64,000 bases of DNA from Pseudomonas tremae (lineage in GTDB: Bacteria > Pseudomonadota > Gammaproteobacteria > Pseudomonadales > Pseudomonadaceae), in NCBI RefSeq assembly GCF_001401155.1, contig NZ_LJRO01000305.1:97570-161569 (forward strand). The letters run 5' to 3'. The notes beneath the pieces are model-generated. The model did no database searches. It was given only the letters and a program-made list of their open reading frames with translations, and was not told the DNA's origin. Positions 1 through 7,766 of the stretch are shown piece after piece. A program made the position numbers and the translations under genes. The first letter of the stretch is position 1. Each line of letters begins with the position of its first letter.

Positions 1-217
1 CGGCTTTCTGTCCGTCATCGAGTTTGCGAAACGTAGTGCCTGCGCGATTCAGCACCACCTGCCATCCATGTTCATTGCACCACTGCGTCAGGTGCTCACG
101 GTCGATGCCCTGTGTCTTGTAGTCATGAAATTCGTGGCTCACCGCATGCTCGTCGAGCCAGGTGCGGGCCTTCTTCATGGTGTCGCACGCTTTGATGCCA
201 TATAGAGTGTAAGTCAT
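1..217 (-). CDS. ArsC/Spx-family reductase-like protein, 3' part cut by window edge
   Basis: The first 72 residues are present; the gene runs off the left edge. The N terminus reads MTYTLYGIKACDTMKKAR, which matches the YffB branch of the ArsC/Spx thioredoxin-like family: a beta strand, then the active-site cysteine in an ACDT context, then a basic helix. Members are usually about 115-120 residues. YffB-type proteins are often annotated as arsenate-reductase-like, but their substrate is not established, so arsenate reduction should not be assumed. In Pseudomonas this gene sits beside dap genes, in keeping with dapC lying just downstream here. The ATG at 215-217 is the first start in frame with the conserved N terminus. 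Confidence 0.8.
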   Translation of the reverse strand, partial: MTYTLYGIKACDTMKKARTWLDEHAVSHEFHDYKTQGIDREHLTQWCNEHGWQVVLNRAGTTFRKLDDGQKA

Positions 218-449
218 TGTTTTAGGTGGGGCGGCTGGTCTTGCTCGATACCCCCACATTTCTCCTCGGCTTGTCAGCCGCGCATTATGCCACGTCATCC
301 CGTCCAATGTTGTGACAGCGTCAGTACGGTTACTGAACGAAAACTAGATAATAAGCCTAACCGTCATTAAGAAAACTTCACCCTGTCGTGCTTGAGTGGC
401 AAGCCCTGCGCGAGCAATTATTACTCTCCACTTGAAGGCTGGGTGCGTT

Positions 450-680
450 ATGTCTGAGCAAGAAAAGAAGCGTCAGGAGGCGCTTGTCCGGCAACGTTAT
501 TACCGGGAGCGCCAAAGAGCCGAAGGGTTCAAGCAGAGTACGTTATGGATTCACGGCGAAGCCGAGACAGAGGGGCGATTGGCGGCGCGTGAGGGTAAAC
601 CACTGTTGCCCATGCAGTCCCACGACCCGGTAAGTTGGGCCGTCGGGTGGGTCGCGGAAAAATTGCGGACCCGGGAGTAG
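450..680 (+). CDS. hypothetical 76-residue protein
   Basis: I do not recognise a family. The ATG at 450 gives a charged, soluble protein beginning MSEQEKKRQEALVRQRYYRE. A highly basic and acidic helix covers roughly residues 1-25, and a compact tail contains WIHGEAETEGRLAAREGK and WAVGWVAEKLRTRE. There is no signal peptide or membrane segment. It stands alone, convergent with the zinc protease gene at 781-1623, and a strong hairpin separates the two. A longer in-frame start at 396 exists, but the composition before residue 19 of that version looks like non-coding sequence. Probably a real small gene; function unknown. Confidence 0.5.
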   Translation: MSEQEKKRQEALVRQRYYRERQRAEGFKQSTLWIHGEAETEGRLAAREGKPLLPMQSHDPVSWAVGWVAEKLRTRE

Positions 681-696
681 TTGCCTTGCAGGGTCA

Positions 697-737
697 GGTC
701 ACGCCACCCTTCGCTGCGCGAAGCCGGTGGCGCGACC
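697..737. repeat. long near-perfect hairpin between convergent genes
   Basis: The outer arms 697-708 and 726-737 pair at 11 of 12 positions, with one A/C mismatch. The inner arms CTTCGC (709-714) and GCGAAG (718-723) close on a three-base loop. No run of T follows on either strand, so this is not a standard intrinsic terminator. It could be a REP-like element or a bidirectional mRNA end for the genes at 450-680 and 781-1623. Confidence 0.55.
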
Positions 738-780
738 TATTGGCGGAGCTGGTTATCGGGGGGCTGGTAGCGTATTGCCC

Positions 781-1623
781 TCAGCGCAACACATCGGTAT
801 CAGCGCGCGGCGGGTAGATGGCGCCCATCACTTCAATATCATTTTTGCTGAGCGTCTTGCCGGCATTGATGATCTCGAAGTCGCCAAGGGTCACTCCATT
901 GGGAATGTCGTAGTGCATTATCGATTCCCGGTCATACGCCGAGTGATGGAAGTCGGCTGACTCGTACAGTTCGAAAAAATTGCTGTTGATCTCGTCATCA
1001 GTCAGCCCGGTCTGAGCCAGCAGCGTGCGCAGCAGGGGTTCGTTCCAGGGGATGTTGGCCTGAGGGTGCTGGTGTTCGTGAACGGCGCCCAAGGCATGTC
1101 CGAATTCATGCAGCACAATGCGTGTCAGCTCTGCGCCAGGTTTGAGGTCTGGCGTGTATATATCCTTGATGTTGAACTCCATCGTGGTTTCATCCTGCGC
1201 TGCCAGCAGGTTATCGGTGCCGATCGCGCTCCAGTTCAGTTGCTCATTGAAACCGATGCGGATATCGCTCGGCCCATCCGTCACGAACTCGAATTTCAGA
1301 TTGATGTGTGGCAGCCATTTGTTTGCGGCTTCGATGACCGGGCCTGTCAGGGTGACTGGCGGGTCGTTTTGAAAAAGAATTTTCAGGGTTCGCCCGCGTG
1401 CCCAGTATCGGGTGAACGACACCAGAAGACGTGCCTGATGGTTTGTATTGCCCGTGCTTTGGCCGGATTGTGATGTTTGGGCTGGTGCGGTGGCCGTATT
1501 GGACGGGTTCTCGCGGATTGCGGCGTCGTATGAGGCCTGCTGGCTGCCAGTGCTGCGCATGCAACAGGGCGCTGGCAGTTTTATGTTCTGAGTGGCTGAA
1601 ACGGGCATGTAATTGGCCTTCAT
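781..1623 (-). CDS. metzincin-type (astacin/matrixin-like) zinc metalloprotease
   Basis: A 280-residue protein with a complete metzincin active site: HEFGHALGAVHEH at residues 172-184 supplies the three zinc-binding histidines (172, 176, 182) and the catalytic glutamate 173. A Met-turn follows at SIMHY (residues 234-238), the form typical of astacins (M12A). The catalytic domain spans about residues 70-270 and opens with YWARGRTLKILF. Residues 1-65 are rich in Ser, Thr, Gln and Asn, with no acidic residue before Asp33, no signal peptide and no membrane segment. That composition resembles the N termini of type III effectors, but I found no hrp box upstream. A GGAAG ribosome-binding site lies about 8 bases before the ATG. 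The protease class is clear; substrate and location are unknown. Confidence 0.8.
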   Translation of the reverse strand: MKANYMPVSATQNIKLPAPCCMRSTGSQQASYDAAIRENPSNTATAPAQTSQSGQSTGNTNHQARLLVSFTRYWARGRTLKILFQNDPPVTLTGPVIEAANKWLPHINLKFEFVTDGPSDIRIGFNEQLNWSAIGTDNLLAAQDETTMEFNIKDIYTPDLKPGAELTRIVLHEFGHALGAVHEHQHPQANIPWNEPLLRTLLAQTGLTDDEINSNFFELYESADFHHSAYDRESIMHYDIPNGVTLGDFEIINAGKTLSKNDIEVMGAIYPPRADTDVLR

Positions 1624-1705
1624 GGTAGATCGCTTCCATAAGGAAGCATGAAAAATGAAGGTTGAAGGTACAGTCGCTAAAAGTGTGACAGGTGGTAACT
1701 AATTA

Positions 1706-1732
1706 CCCCGCCGCACATTGCATGCGGCGGGG
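1706..1732 (-). terminator. intrinsic terminator-like hairpin after dapC
   Basis: A 10-base-pair GC-rich stem (CCCCGCCGCA with TGCGGCGGGG) and a 7-base loop lie 9 bases past the dapC stop. On the minus strand it is followed by TAATTAG, a weak U-containing tail. It separates dapC from the protease gene, which is on the same strand. Confidence 0.65.
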
Positions 1733-1740
1733 TGGTTGCT

Positions 1741-2934
1741 TTACTTGAGCACGAAAGCCCGGATGCGTTCCGCTGCCTCTATGCACTCGGCCAGTGGCGC
1801 GACCAGCGCCAGACGCACGCGGCCGGCGCCCGGGTTGACGCCATCGACTTCCCGCGACAGGTACGAGCCGGGAACCGCAGTGACGTGTTGATCAACGAAC
1901 AGGTCGCGACAGAATGCAGCGTCATCGGCGCCCACGTGTGGCCACAGGTAGAACCCGCCGTCCGGACGCTGCACATCCAGAACCGGAGCCAGAATGTCGA
2001 GCACCGCGTCGAACTTCTCGCGGTACAGGTCACGGTTGGCGCGCACGTGATCTTCATCATTCCAGGCCGCGATGCTGGCCAATTGAGTTTGCACCGGCAT
2101 TGCGCAGCCGTGATAGGTGCGATACAGCAGGAACGCTTTCAGAATCTCGGCATCGCCCGCGACAAATCCCGAGCGCAGCCCTGGCAGGTTGGAGCGCTTT
2201 GACAGGCTGTGGAACACCACGCAGCGCTTGAAATCCTCACGGCCCAGTTCGACACAGGCGCTGAGCAGGCCTGGCGGCGGGGTTTGTTCGTCGAAATACA
2301 GCTCGCTGTAGCATTCGTCGGCTGCAATCACGAAATCATGCTCGTCAGCCAGCGCAATGAGTTTTTTCAGGGTTTCAACCGGAATCAACGCCCCTGTCGG
2401 GTTACCCGGCGAACACAGAAAGAGAATCTGGCAACGCTTCCAGATGTCCGGGCTGACTGCGTCGAAGTCCGGATTGAAGCCGTTCTCGCTCAGGCACGGT
2501 AGATAGTGAGGCTGGGCGCCGGCGAGAAATGCCGCGCCTTCATAGATCTGATAGAACGGATTCGGGCTGACCACCAGGCCGTCATCACTGCGATTGACCA
2601 CTGTTTGAGTGAATGCAAACAGTGCCTCGCGTGTGCCGTTGACCGGCAGTACATTGCGCGCCGGGTCGATCCAGCCTTGCGGAACGCCAAACCGGCGACT
2701 GCACCACCCGGCAATCGCTTCGCGCAGTGCAGGGATGCCCAGGGTGGTCGGATAAACCGCCATCTGGTCGAGGTTGTCGGCCAGTGCCTTGGCAACGAAA
2801 TCGGGGGAGCGGTGCTTGGGCTCGCCAATAGACAGCGCCACCGGGCGTTTTTCCGGGTTGGGCGTCACGCTTCCGAGCAATGCGCGAAGCTTCTCGAAAG
2901 GGTAGGGCTGAAGCAGTTGCATGGCGTTATTCAT
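1741..2934 (-). CDS. dapC: succinyldiaminopimelate transaminase
   Basis: A 397-residue fold-type I PLP aminotransferase. It transfers an amino group from glutamate to N-succinyl-2-amino-6-ketopimelate in the diaminopimelate/lysine pathway, in the cytosol. Visible family marks are the SPGNPTG substrate/PLP motif (about residues 175-181), the DECYSE aspartate that contacts the pyridine nitrogen (about 206-211), and SLSKRSNLPGLRSGF, where Lys246 should form the Schiff base. Full length. The gene lies 51 bases downstream of glnD on the same strand, probably in one transcript, and near dap-linked genes as is usual in Pseudomonas. The main alternative is another class I aminotransferase (ArgD is a different subgroup), but the context favours DapC. 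Confidence 0.9.
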   Translation of the reverse strand: MNNAMQLLQPYPFEKLRALLGSVTPNPEKRPVALSIGEPKHRSPDFVAKALADNLDQMAVYPTTLGIPALREAIAGWCSRRFGVPQGWIDPARNVLPVNGTREALFAFTQTVVNRSDDGLVVSPNPFYQIYEGAAFLAGAQPHYLPCLSENGFNPDFDAVSPDIWKRCQILFLCSPGNPTGALIPVETLKKLIALADEHDFVIAADECYSELYFDEQTPPPGLLSACVELGREDFKRCVVFHSLSKRSNLPGLRSGFVAGDAEILKAFLLYRTYHGCAMPVQTQLASIAAWNDEDHVRANRDLYREKFDAVLDILAPVLDVQRPDGGFYLWPHVGADDAAFCRDLFVDQHVTAVPGSYLSREVDGVNPGAGRVRLALVAPLAECIEAAERIRAFVLK

Positions 2935-2985
2935 GAAGCGTGTTCCTCGATGAGCTGCGTTGAGCCAGTGCGTGTGGTCGAGTGT

Positions 2986-5682
2986 TCATATGCTGATCCG
3001 CAGGTCGCCGCCGGTGTCCGAGTTGACGCTAAGTTGCTTGACGATCGCTTCCTGCAAACGGCTGCACAATTGCGGGTCGGAAAGCGGTTGATTGTTGGCG
3101 TCGGTGATGAAGAAAACGTCTTCCACGCGTTCACCGAGGGTTGCAATCTTGGCGTTCTGCAGGGACAGGTCGAACTCCAGAAAGATCTTGCCGACACGTG
3201 CCAGCAGGCCGGGCCGGTCTGGTGCCAGCAGTTCGAGCACCGTCACCGGACGCTGGGCGTCGTTGTGGATGGTGACCTGCGGCGCGAAGGCAAAATGCTT
3301 GAGCTGGCGGGGGACGCGGCGCTTGATGATCGTCGGATAGTCATCCGGGTTGTGCAGCGCCTCGGTAAGGCCTTCACGAATGTCCTGAATACGCTCAGGG
3401 TTGTTGCCGATCGAGCCGCCCTCATGGTCCAGCACGATGTAGGTGTCGAGTGTGAACTGACTGCTGGACGTAATGATGCGCGCGTCATGGATGTTCAGGT
3501 TCAGCTGGTCCATCGCTGCCACGGTCACAGCGAAGAAGTCATGCTGGTCCGGGGCATAGATGAAGATCTGCGTGCCGCCCTCGAACTCGCGCTGGGTCGT
3601 TTCCTTGATCAGCACCAGCGGGCCGCCGTCGGCTGGCTGCTGCAGGATTGCATCACTGTGCCAGGCTACATCACCAGCGGTGTGGCGCAGAAAATAGTCG
3701 TCGCCCAACGCTGACCAGAGTTGCTCGACGTCATCCGGATCGGTGCCGTTGCGCACGAGGATGTCCAGTGCGGCTATCTGCGTGCGTCGAATCTGCTCTT
3801 CCCGATCGACCGGGTTCTCCAGGCCGCGACGCAAGGCACGCTTGGTCTCGGTGTACAGCTGGCGCAACAGACTGGCCCGCCAGGAGTTCCATAGCGTGGG
3901 ATTAGTTGCGTTGATGTCGGCGACGGTCAGCACATACAGGTAATCGAGATGCACTTCATCGCCCACGAACTGGGCGAAATCATGGATGACCTGCGGATCG
4001 GAGAGGTCCTTGCGCTGTGCCGTGGTGGACATCACCAGATGGTTGCTTACCAGCCAGACGATCAGCCGGTTGTCCCATGCAGGCAAGTGATGGCGCTCGC
4101 CGAATGCATGTGCGTCCACCGCACCGAGTTCGGAATGATCGCCACCGCGACCTTTGCCGATGTCGTGATACAGGCCGGCAAGGTAGATAAGTTCCGGCTT
4201 CGGCAGGCGCGCCATGATCTTGCTGGCCAGCGGGAATTTCTCGGAAACCTCGGTGTACTGCAGTTTACGCAAGTGCTTGATCAGGTTCAGCGTGTGCGCG
4301 TCGACGGTATAGATGTGGAACAGATCATGTTGCATCTGCCCGACGATATGACCGAATTCGGGCAGGTACAGGCCCAGAATACCGTAGCGGTTCATTCTAC
4401 GCAGATTGCGATGGATGCCTGTCTCGCACTTGAACAGCTCGATGAACAGGCTGGTGTTGCGAATATCGTTGCGGAAATCGTCGTTGATCAGGTGCCGATG
4501 CTCGCGCAGCAGACGAATGGTGTCGGCACGCACGCCTTTTATCTCAGGGTGCTGAGCCATCAGCACGAAAATCTCCATCATGGCGAAGGGTGTGCGCTTG
4601 AAGACGTTCGGGTTGGTTGCTTCTATATAGCCGTCGTGCAGCTGAAAGCGCGAATTGATCGGCTGAGGCGTGCCTCCGTCATCGGAAAGGATGACTTCCT
4701 CGAAGTGCTGGATGATCAGGTCGCTCAGCTCGGCGATGCTCATAACCACACGGTAGTACTTTTGCATGAAGCGCTCTATAGCGAGCTTGGCGTCATTGTC
4801 TTCGTAACCCAGCAGCCCGGCGATGCGCACCTGATAATCGAACAGCAGCCGGTCTTCGGATCGTCCGGCCAGCATGTGCAGGGCATAGCGTACTTTCCAG
4901 AGAAACTCCTGGGAGGAGGCCAGCAGGGCATTTTCGCTCCCCAGCAGGAAGCCTTCGCCTGCCAGTGCATGCAGGTTCAGTGTGCCGTACTGACGCCGGG
5001 CGACCCAGAGAATGGTCTGGATATCGCGCAGGCCACCCGGGGACCCTTTGGCGTTGGGCTCCAGGTTGTATTCGGTGTCGTTGTATTTGTGGTGACGTTT
5101 TATCTGCTCGGCATGCTTAGCCAGAAAAAACTCTTTGCTTGGCCACATGTGCCGGGTGCTGGTGACTTCCAGCATGCGCTGGCGCAAGTGCTCGGGGCCG
5201 GCGATGGTGCGGCTTTCCATCAGGTTGGTAATCACCGTCAGGTCGGCCAGCCCTTCCTGCGCGCATTCGCGCACCGAACGGACGCTTTGTCCGACCTCCA
5301 GGCCGATATCCCACAGCAGCGTCAGAAAACGCTCGATAGGGTCGCGAAAAACTTCGTGATCATCGCTTTCCAGCAGGATCAGCAGGTCAATGTCCGAGTA
5401 GGGGTGCAGTTCACCGCGACCGTAGCCGCCCACTGCCAGCAACGAGATGTCGGCATCTTCGCTCCATTCGAACTGATCCCAGGCCTTTTGCAAAATGTTG
5501 TCGACAAACCAGGCCCGATCCTCGATCAGTCGGCGAATGTCGCGGCCCGCTTTGAAACGATCGTCAAGAACATCTCTGGCTCTTCGGATGGCCTTCTTGA
5601 ACGCAGCGATGGGGCTGGCTTTCAAGGCCAGTTCGGCCTGGAACTGGCCACGATCGAACAAGTCCGGATCTACTTGCGGCAT
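2986..5682 (-). CDS. glnD: [protein-PII] uridylyltransferase / uridylyl-removing enzyme
   Basis: An 898-residue bifunctional nitrogen sensor. It uridylylates PII proteins (GlnB/GlnK) when glutamine is low and removes UMP when glutamine is high, and so controls glutamine synthetase and the NtrBC system. Domains in order: a nucleotidyltransferase with GGYGRGELHPYSDIDLL (residues 85-101, metal-binding Asp97 and Asp99); a GlnE/PII-UTase linker; an HD phosphohydrolase domain containing HDIGKGRGGDHS; and two C-terminal ACT domains, the last with VTVLELLAPDRPGLLARVG. Length is normal. It lies between map and dapC in the usual gamma-proteobacterial map-glnD-dap order, 57 bases after map, and is probably cotranscribed. 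Confidence 0.97.
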   Translation of the reverse strand: MPQVDPDLFDRGQFQAELALKASPIAAFKKAIRRARDVLDDRFKAGRDIRRLIEDRAWFVDNILQKAWDQFEWSEDADISLLAVGGYGRGELHPYSDIDLLILLESDDHEVFRDPIERFLTLLWDIGLEVGQSVRSVRECAQEGLADLTVITNLMESRTIAGPEHLRQRMLEVTSTRHMWPSKEFFLAKHAEQIKRHHKYNDTEYNLEPNAKGSPGGLRDIQTILWVARRQYGTLNLHALAGEGFLLGSENALLASSQEFLWKVRYALHMLAGRSEDRLLFDYQVRIAGLLGYEDNDAKLAIERFMQKYYRVVMSIAELSDLIIQHFEEVILSDDGGTPQPINSRFQLHDGYIEATNPNVFKRTPFAMMEIFVLMAQHPEIKGVRADTIRLLREHRHLINDDFRNDIRNTSLFIELFKCETGIHRNLRRMNRYGILGLYLPEFGHIVGQMQHDLFHIYTVDAHTLNLIKHLRKLQYTEVSEKFPLASKIMARLPKPELIYLAGLYHDIGKGRGGDHSELGAVDAHAFGERHHLPAWDNRLIVWLVSNHLVMSTTAQRKDLSDPQVIHDFAQFVGDEVHLDYLYVLTVADINATNPTLWNSWRASLLRQLYTETKRALRRGLENPVDREEQIRRTQIAALDILVRNGTDPDDVEQLWSALGDDYFLRHTAGDVAWHSDAILQQPADGGPLVLIKETTQREFEGGTQIFIYAPDQHDFFAVTVAAMDQLNLNIHDARIITSSSQFTLDTYIVLDHEGGSIGNNPERIQDIREGLTEALHNPDDYPTIIKRRVPRQLKHFAFAPQVTIHNDAQRPVTVLELLAPDRPGLLARVGKIFLEFDLSLQNAKIATLGERVEDVFFITDANNQPLSDPQLCSRLQEAIVKQLSVNSDTGGDLRISI

Positions 5683-5739
5683 TGAGCAGTATTCCTCGTG
5701 TCGGGCTGGGCGCGTTGGTGATCAGGCGTTCAACCGGGC

Positions 5740-6522
5740 TCAGGGAGCCTTTTGTGCAATGGTATCGTCGCTGCGTAAAGTGAAGATTTCGTAACCGTCA
5801 GCGGTCACCAGCAGGGTGTGCTCCCATTGTGCCGAAAGCTTGCGGTCCTTGGTGATTGCGGTCCAGCCATCGCCAAGAATCTTGGTTTCAGGTCGGCCCT
5901 GGTTGATCATCGGCTCAATGGTGAAAGTCATGCCTTCTTTGAGCTCGATGCCGGTGCCTGCTTCGCCGAAGTGCATGACTTGCGGCTCTTCATGAAACAC
6001 CTTGCCGATGCCGTGGCCGCAGAACTCACGCACCACCGAGAAGCCGTTTTTTTCGGCGTGTTTCTGAATGACTGCACCGATGTCGCCCAGGCGTGTGCCG
6101 GGCTTGACGATTTCGATCGCCTTGTAGAGGCATTCCTGGGTCACTTTCGACAGGCGCTCGGCCCATACCGGAACAGTGCCGACGTGAAACATCCTGCTGG
6201 TGTCGCCGTGATAGCCATCCTTGATCACGGTGACGTCGATATTGAGCGAGTCGCCGTCTTTAAGCTTCTTGTCGCTCGGGATGCCATGGCAGACTACCTG
6301 ATTGATCGAAGTGCAGATCGACTTGGGAAAACCCTTGTAATTGAGCGGGGCAGGGATCGCCTTCTGCTCGTTGACTATATAGTCATGACAGATGCGGTCC
6401 AGCTCTTCGGTGGTGACGCCAGGCTTGACGTGCGGCGCGATCATTTCCAGTACATCGGCGGCCAGGCGGCCGGCAATGCGCATCTTTTCGATGTCTTCCG
6501 GGGTTTTGAGGGTGATGGTCAT
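5740..6522 (-). CDS. map: type I methionine aminopeptidase
   Basis: A 260-residue metalloenzyme that removes the initiator methionine from new proteins. The type I signature is present: HGIPSDKKLKDGD (binding-site His), NIDVTVIKDGYHGDTSRMF with the two metal-ligand aspartates, CGHGIGKVFHEEP with a metal-ligand histidine, FTIEPMIN with a glutamate ligand, and a final SAQWEHT glutamate ligand. Length is normal. It is divergent from rpsB, an arrangement conserved across gamma-proteobacteria, and heads the minus-strand map-glnD-dapC group. Confidence 0.97.
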   Translation of the reverse strand: MTITLKTPEDIEKMRIAGRLAADVLEMIAPHVKPGVTTEELDRICHDYIVNEQKAIPAPLNYKGFPKSICTSINQVVCHGIPSDKKLKDGDSLNIDVTVIKDGYHGDTSRMFHVGTVPVWAERLSKVTQECLYKAIEIVKPGTRLGDIGAVIQKHAEKNGFSVVREFCGHGIGKVFHEEPQVMHFGEAGTGIELKEGMTFTIEPMINQGRPETKILGDGWTAITKDRKLSAQWEHTLLVTADGYEIFTLRSDDTIAQKAP

Positions 6523-6689
6523 GCTGAATCTCTCGACGTGGCTGGCACGTGGTTGGTGCGCAAAGCGGCAATTCTATCAGACCACCCGCGCCGGGTGATC
6601 ATCGCTTCCTTCTATAGGCAATCGATGCGCGCTTAAAAGTCCGGTAAAACAAGAGGTTGATTGGAGTTCCGTTCTCTTCCCTTTTGTGA

Positions 6690-6702
6690 TATAAAATGCG
6701 CC
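6690..6702 (+). promoter_or_regulatory. probable rpsB promoter (-10) with GC-rich discriminator, in the 313-base map-rpsB gap
   Basis: TATAAA at 6690-6695 is followed by the very GC-rich TGCGCCGC, a discriminator typical of stringently controlled ribosomal promoters. The -35 is weak (TTCCGT about 17 bases upstream). A leader of roughly 130 bases would precede rpsB, long enough to hold an S2 autoregulatory structure as known in Escherichia coli; I could not verify its fold. Nothing else is evident in 6523-6835 apart from start signals for the two divergent genes. Confidence 0.55.
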
Positions 6703-6835
6703 GCTTTCCAAGGTCCGTCCTTGAAGCACAAACCCACACACGTGTCGACACGATGACCTGGGTGCCCTTGGCAGATGCCACTGGTTGGTCATTGGGATAC
6801 GTGGAGGCCTAACCCGACTTATCAAGGAACTATTT

Positions 6836-7576
6836 ATGTCCCAAGTCAATATGCGCGATATGCTTAAGGCCGGTTGCCACTTCGGTCACCAAAAGCGTTA
6901 CTGGAACCCGTTAATGGCTAAGTACATTTTCGGCGCGCGCAACAAGATTCACATCATCAACCTTGAAAAAACCCTGCCGATGTTCAACGAGGCACTGACT
7001 TTCGTTGAGCGCCTGGCGTCGGGTAAAAACAAGATTCTGTTCGTTGGCACCAAGCGTTCCGCTGGCAAGATCGTTGCTGAAGAAGCAGCACGTTGCGGCT
7101 CGCCGTACGTCGATCATCGCTGGTTGGGCGGCATGCTGACCAACTTCAAGACCATCCGTCAGTCGATCAAGCGCCTGCGTGAGCTCGAAATACAGTCCGA
7201 AGACGGTACTTTCGCCAAGCTGACCAAGAAAGAAGCTTTGATGCGTACCCGTGATCTGGAAAAACTGGATCGCAGCCTGGGTGGTATCAAGGACATGGGC
7301 GGTCTGCCAGACGCACTGTTCGTCATCGACGTTGATCACGAGCGCATCGCGATCACCGAAGCCAACAAGCTGGGCATCCCTGTTATCGGCATAGTCGATA
7401 CCAACAGCAGTCCTCAAGGCATTGACTACATCATCCCGGGCAACGATGACGCAATCCGCGCCATCCAGCTGTACATGGGTTCGATGGCTGATGCTGTTAT
7501 CCGTGGTCGCAACAATGTTGCTGGCGGCACCGACGTATTCGTCGAAGAAGCTCCAGCAGCTGCTGTAGAAGGCTGA
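6836..7576 (+). CDS. rpsB: 30S ribosomal protein S2
   Basis: 246 residues, starting MSQVNMRDMLKAGCHFGHQ, the universally conserved S2 N terminus. Further S2 signatures are RYWNPLMAKYIFGARN and IPVIGIVDTNSSPQGIDY. It binds the 30S head/body junction. An in-frame ATG at 6785 would add 17 residues not found in S2 proteins, so the ATG at 6836, preceded by AAGGA, is chosen. First gene of the long plus-strand superoperon. In related bacteria S2 represses its own transcript through the leader. Confidence 0.98.
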   Translation: MSQVNMRDMLKAGCHFGHQKRYWNPLMAKYIFGARNKIHIINLEKTLPMFNEALTFVERLASGKNKILFVGTKRSAGKIVAEEAARCGSPYVDHRWLGGMLTNFKTIRQSIKRLRELEIQSEDGTFAKLTKKEALMRTRDLEKLDRSLGGIKDMGGLPDALFVIDVDHERIAITEANKLGIPVIGIVDTNSSPQGIDYIIPGNDDAIRAIQLYMGSMADAVIRGRNNVAGGTDVFVEEAPAAAVEG

Positions 7577-7601
7577 GTAAAAACGCCTGGCGTTTACTCA
7601 G
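7573..7601 (+). other. hairpin overlapping the rpsB stop codon
   Basis: CTGAGTAA (7573-7580) pairs with TTACTCAG (7594-7601), with further inner pairing of ACGCC and GGCGT. It starts inside the rpsB stop codon and lies directly before the terminator at 7608-7631. It may protect the rpsB 3' end or tune read-through into tsf. Confidence 0.5.
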
Positions 7602-7607
7602 TACGCG

Positions 7608-7631
7608 AAAAGGGGGCTTAGCCCCCTTTTT
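7608..7631 (+). terminator. rho-independent terminator between rpsB and tsf
   Basis: The stem AAAAGGGGGC / GCCCCCTTTT closes on a short loop and ends in a run of five T. It should give partial termination, so that rpsB is made in excess over the downstream genes. Because A and T flank both sides it could work in either direction. Confidence 0.85.
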
Positions 7632-7766
7632 GCCACCTGTGAAATGATTTGTCGGTCTGTAGCCATGACCTTGTTGTCATGTGCTGCTGCCACCCTGATT
7701 TTTCAAGAATTGCACGCCCGGCGAGCCGGGTGGAATGGTTGAAGACCTATCCAAGAGGATTTTGAA

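Noticed and set aside
1624..1740. Searched for a hrp box (GGAACC-N15/16-CCACNNA) upstream of the zinc protease
   Set aside because: No acceptable match on the correct strand, so HrpL control is not claimed.
3949..5685. Long open frame on the plus strand opposite glnD
   Set aside because: It mirrors the GC-rich third-position pattern of glnD and shows no family motif; glnD itself is certain.
6657..6695. TTGATT as -35 partner of the rpsB TATAAA box
   Set aside because: The spacing is 27 bases, far from 16-18, so only the -10 and discriminator are reported.
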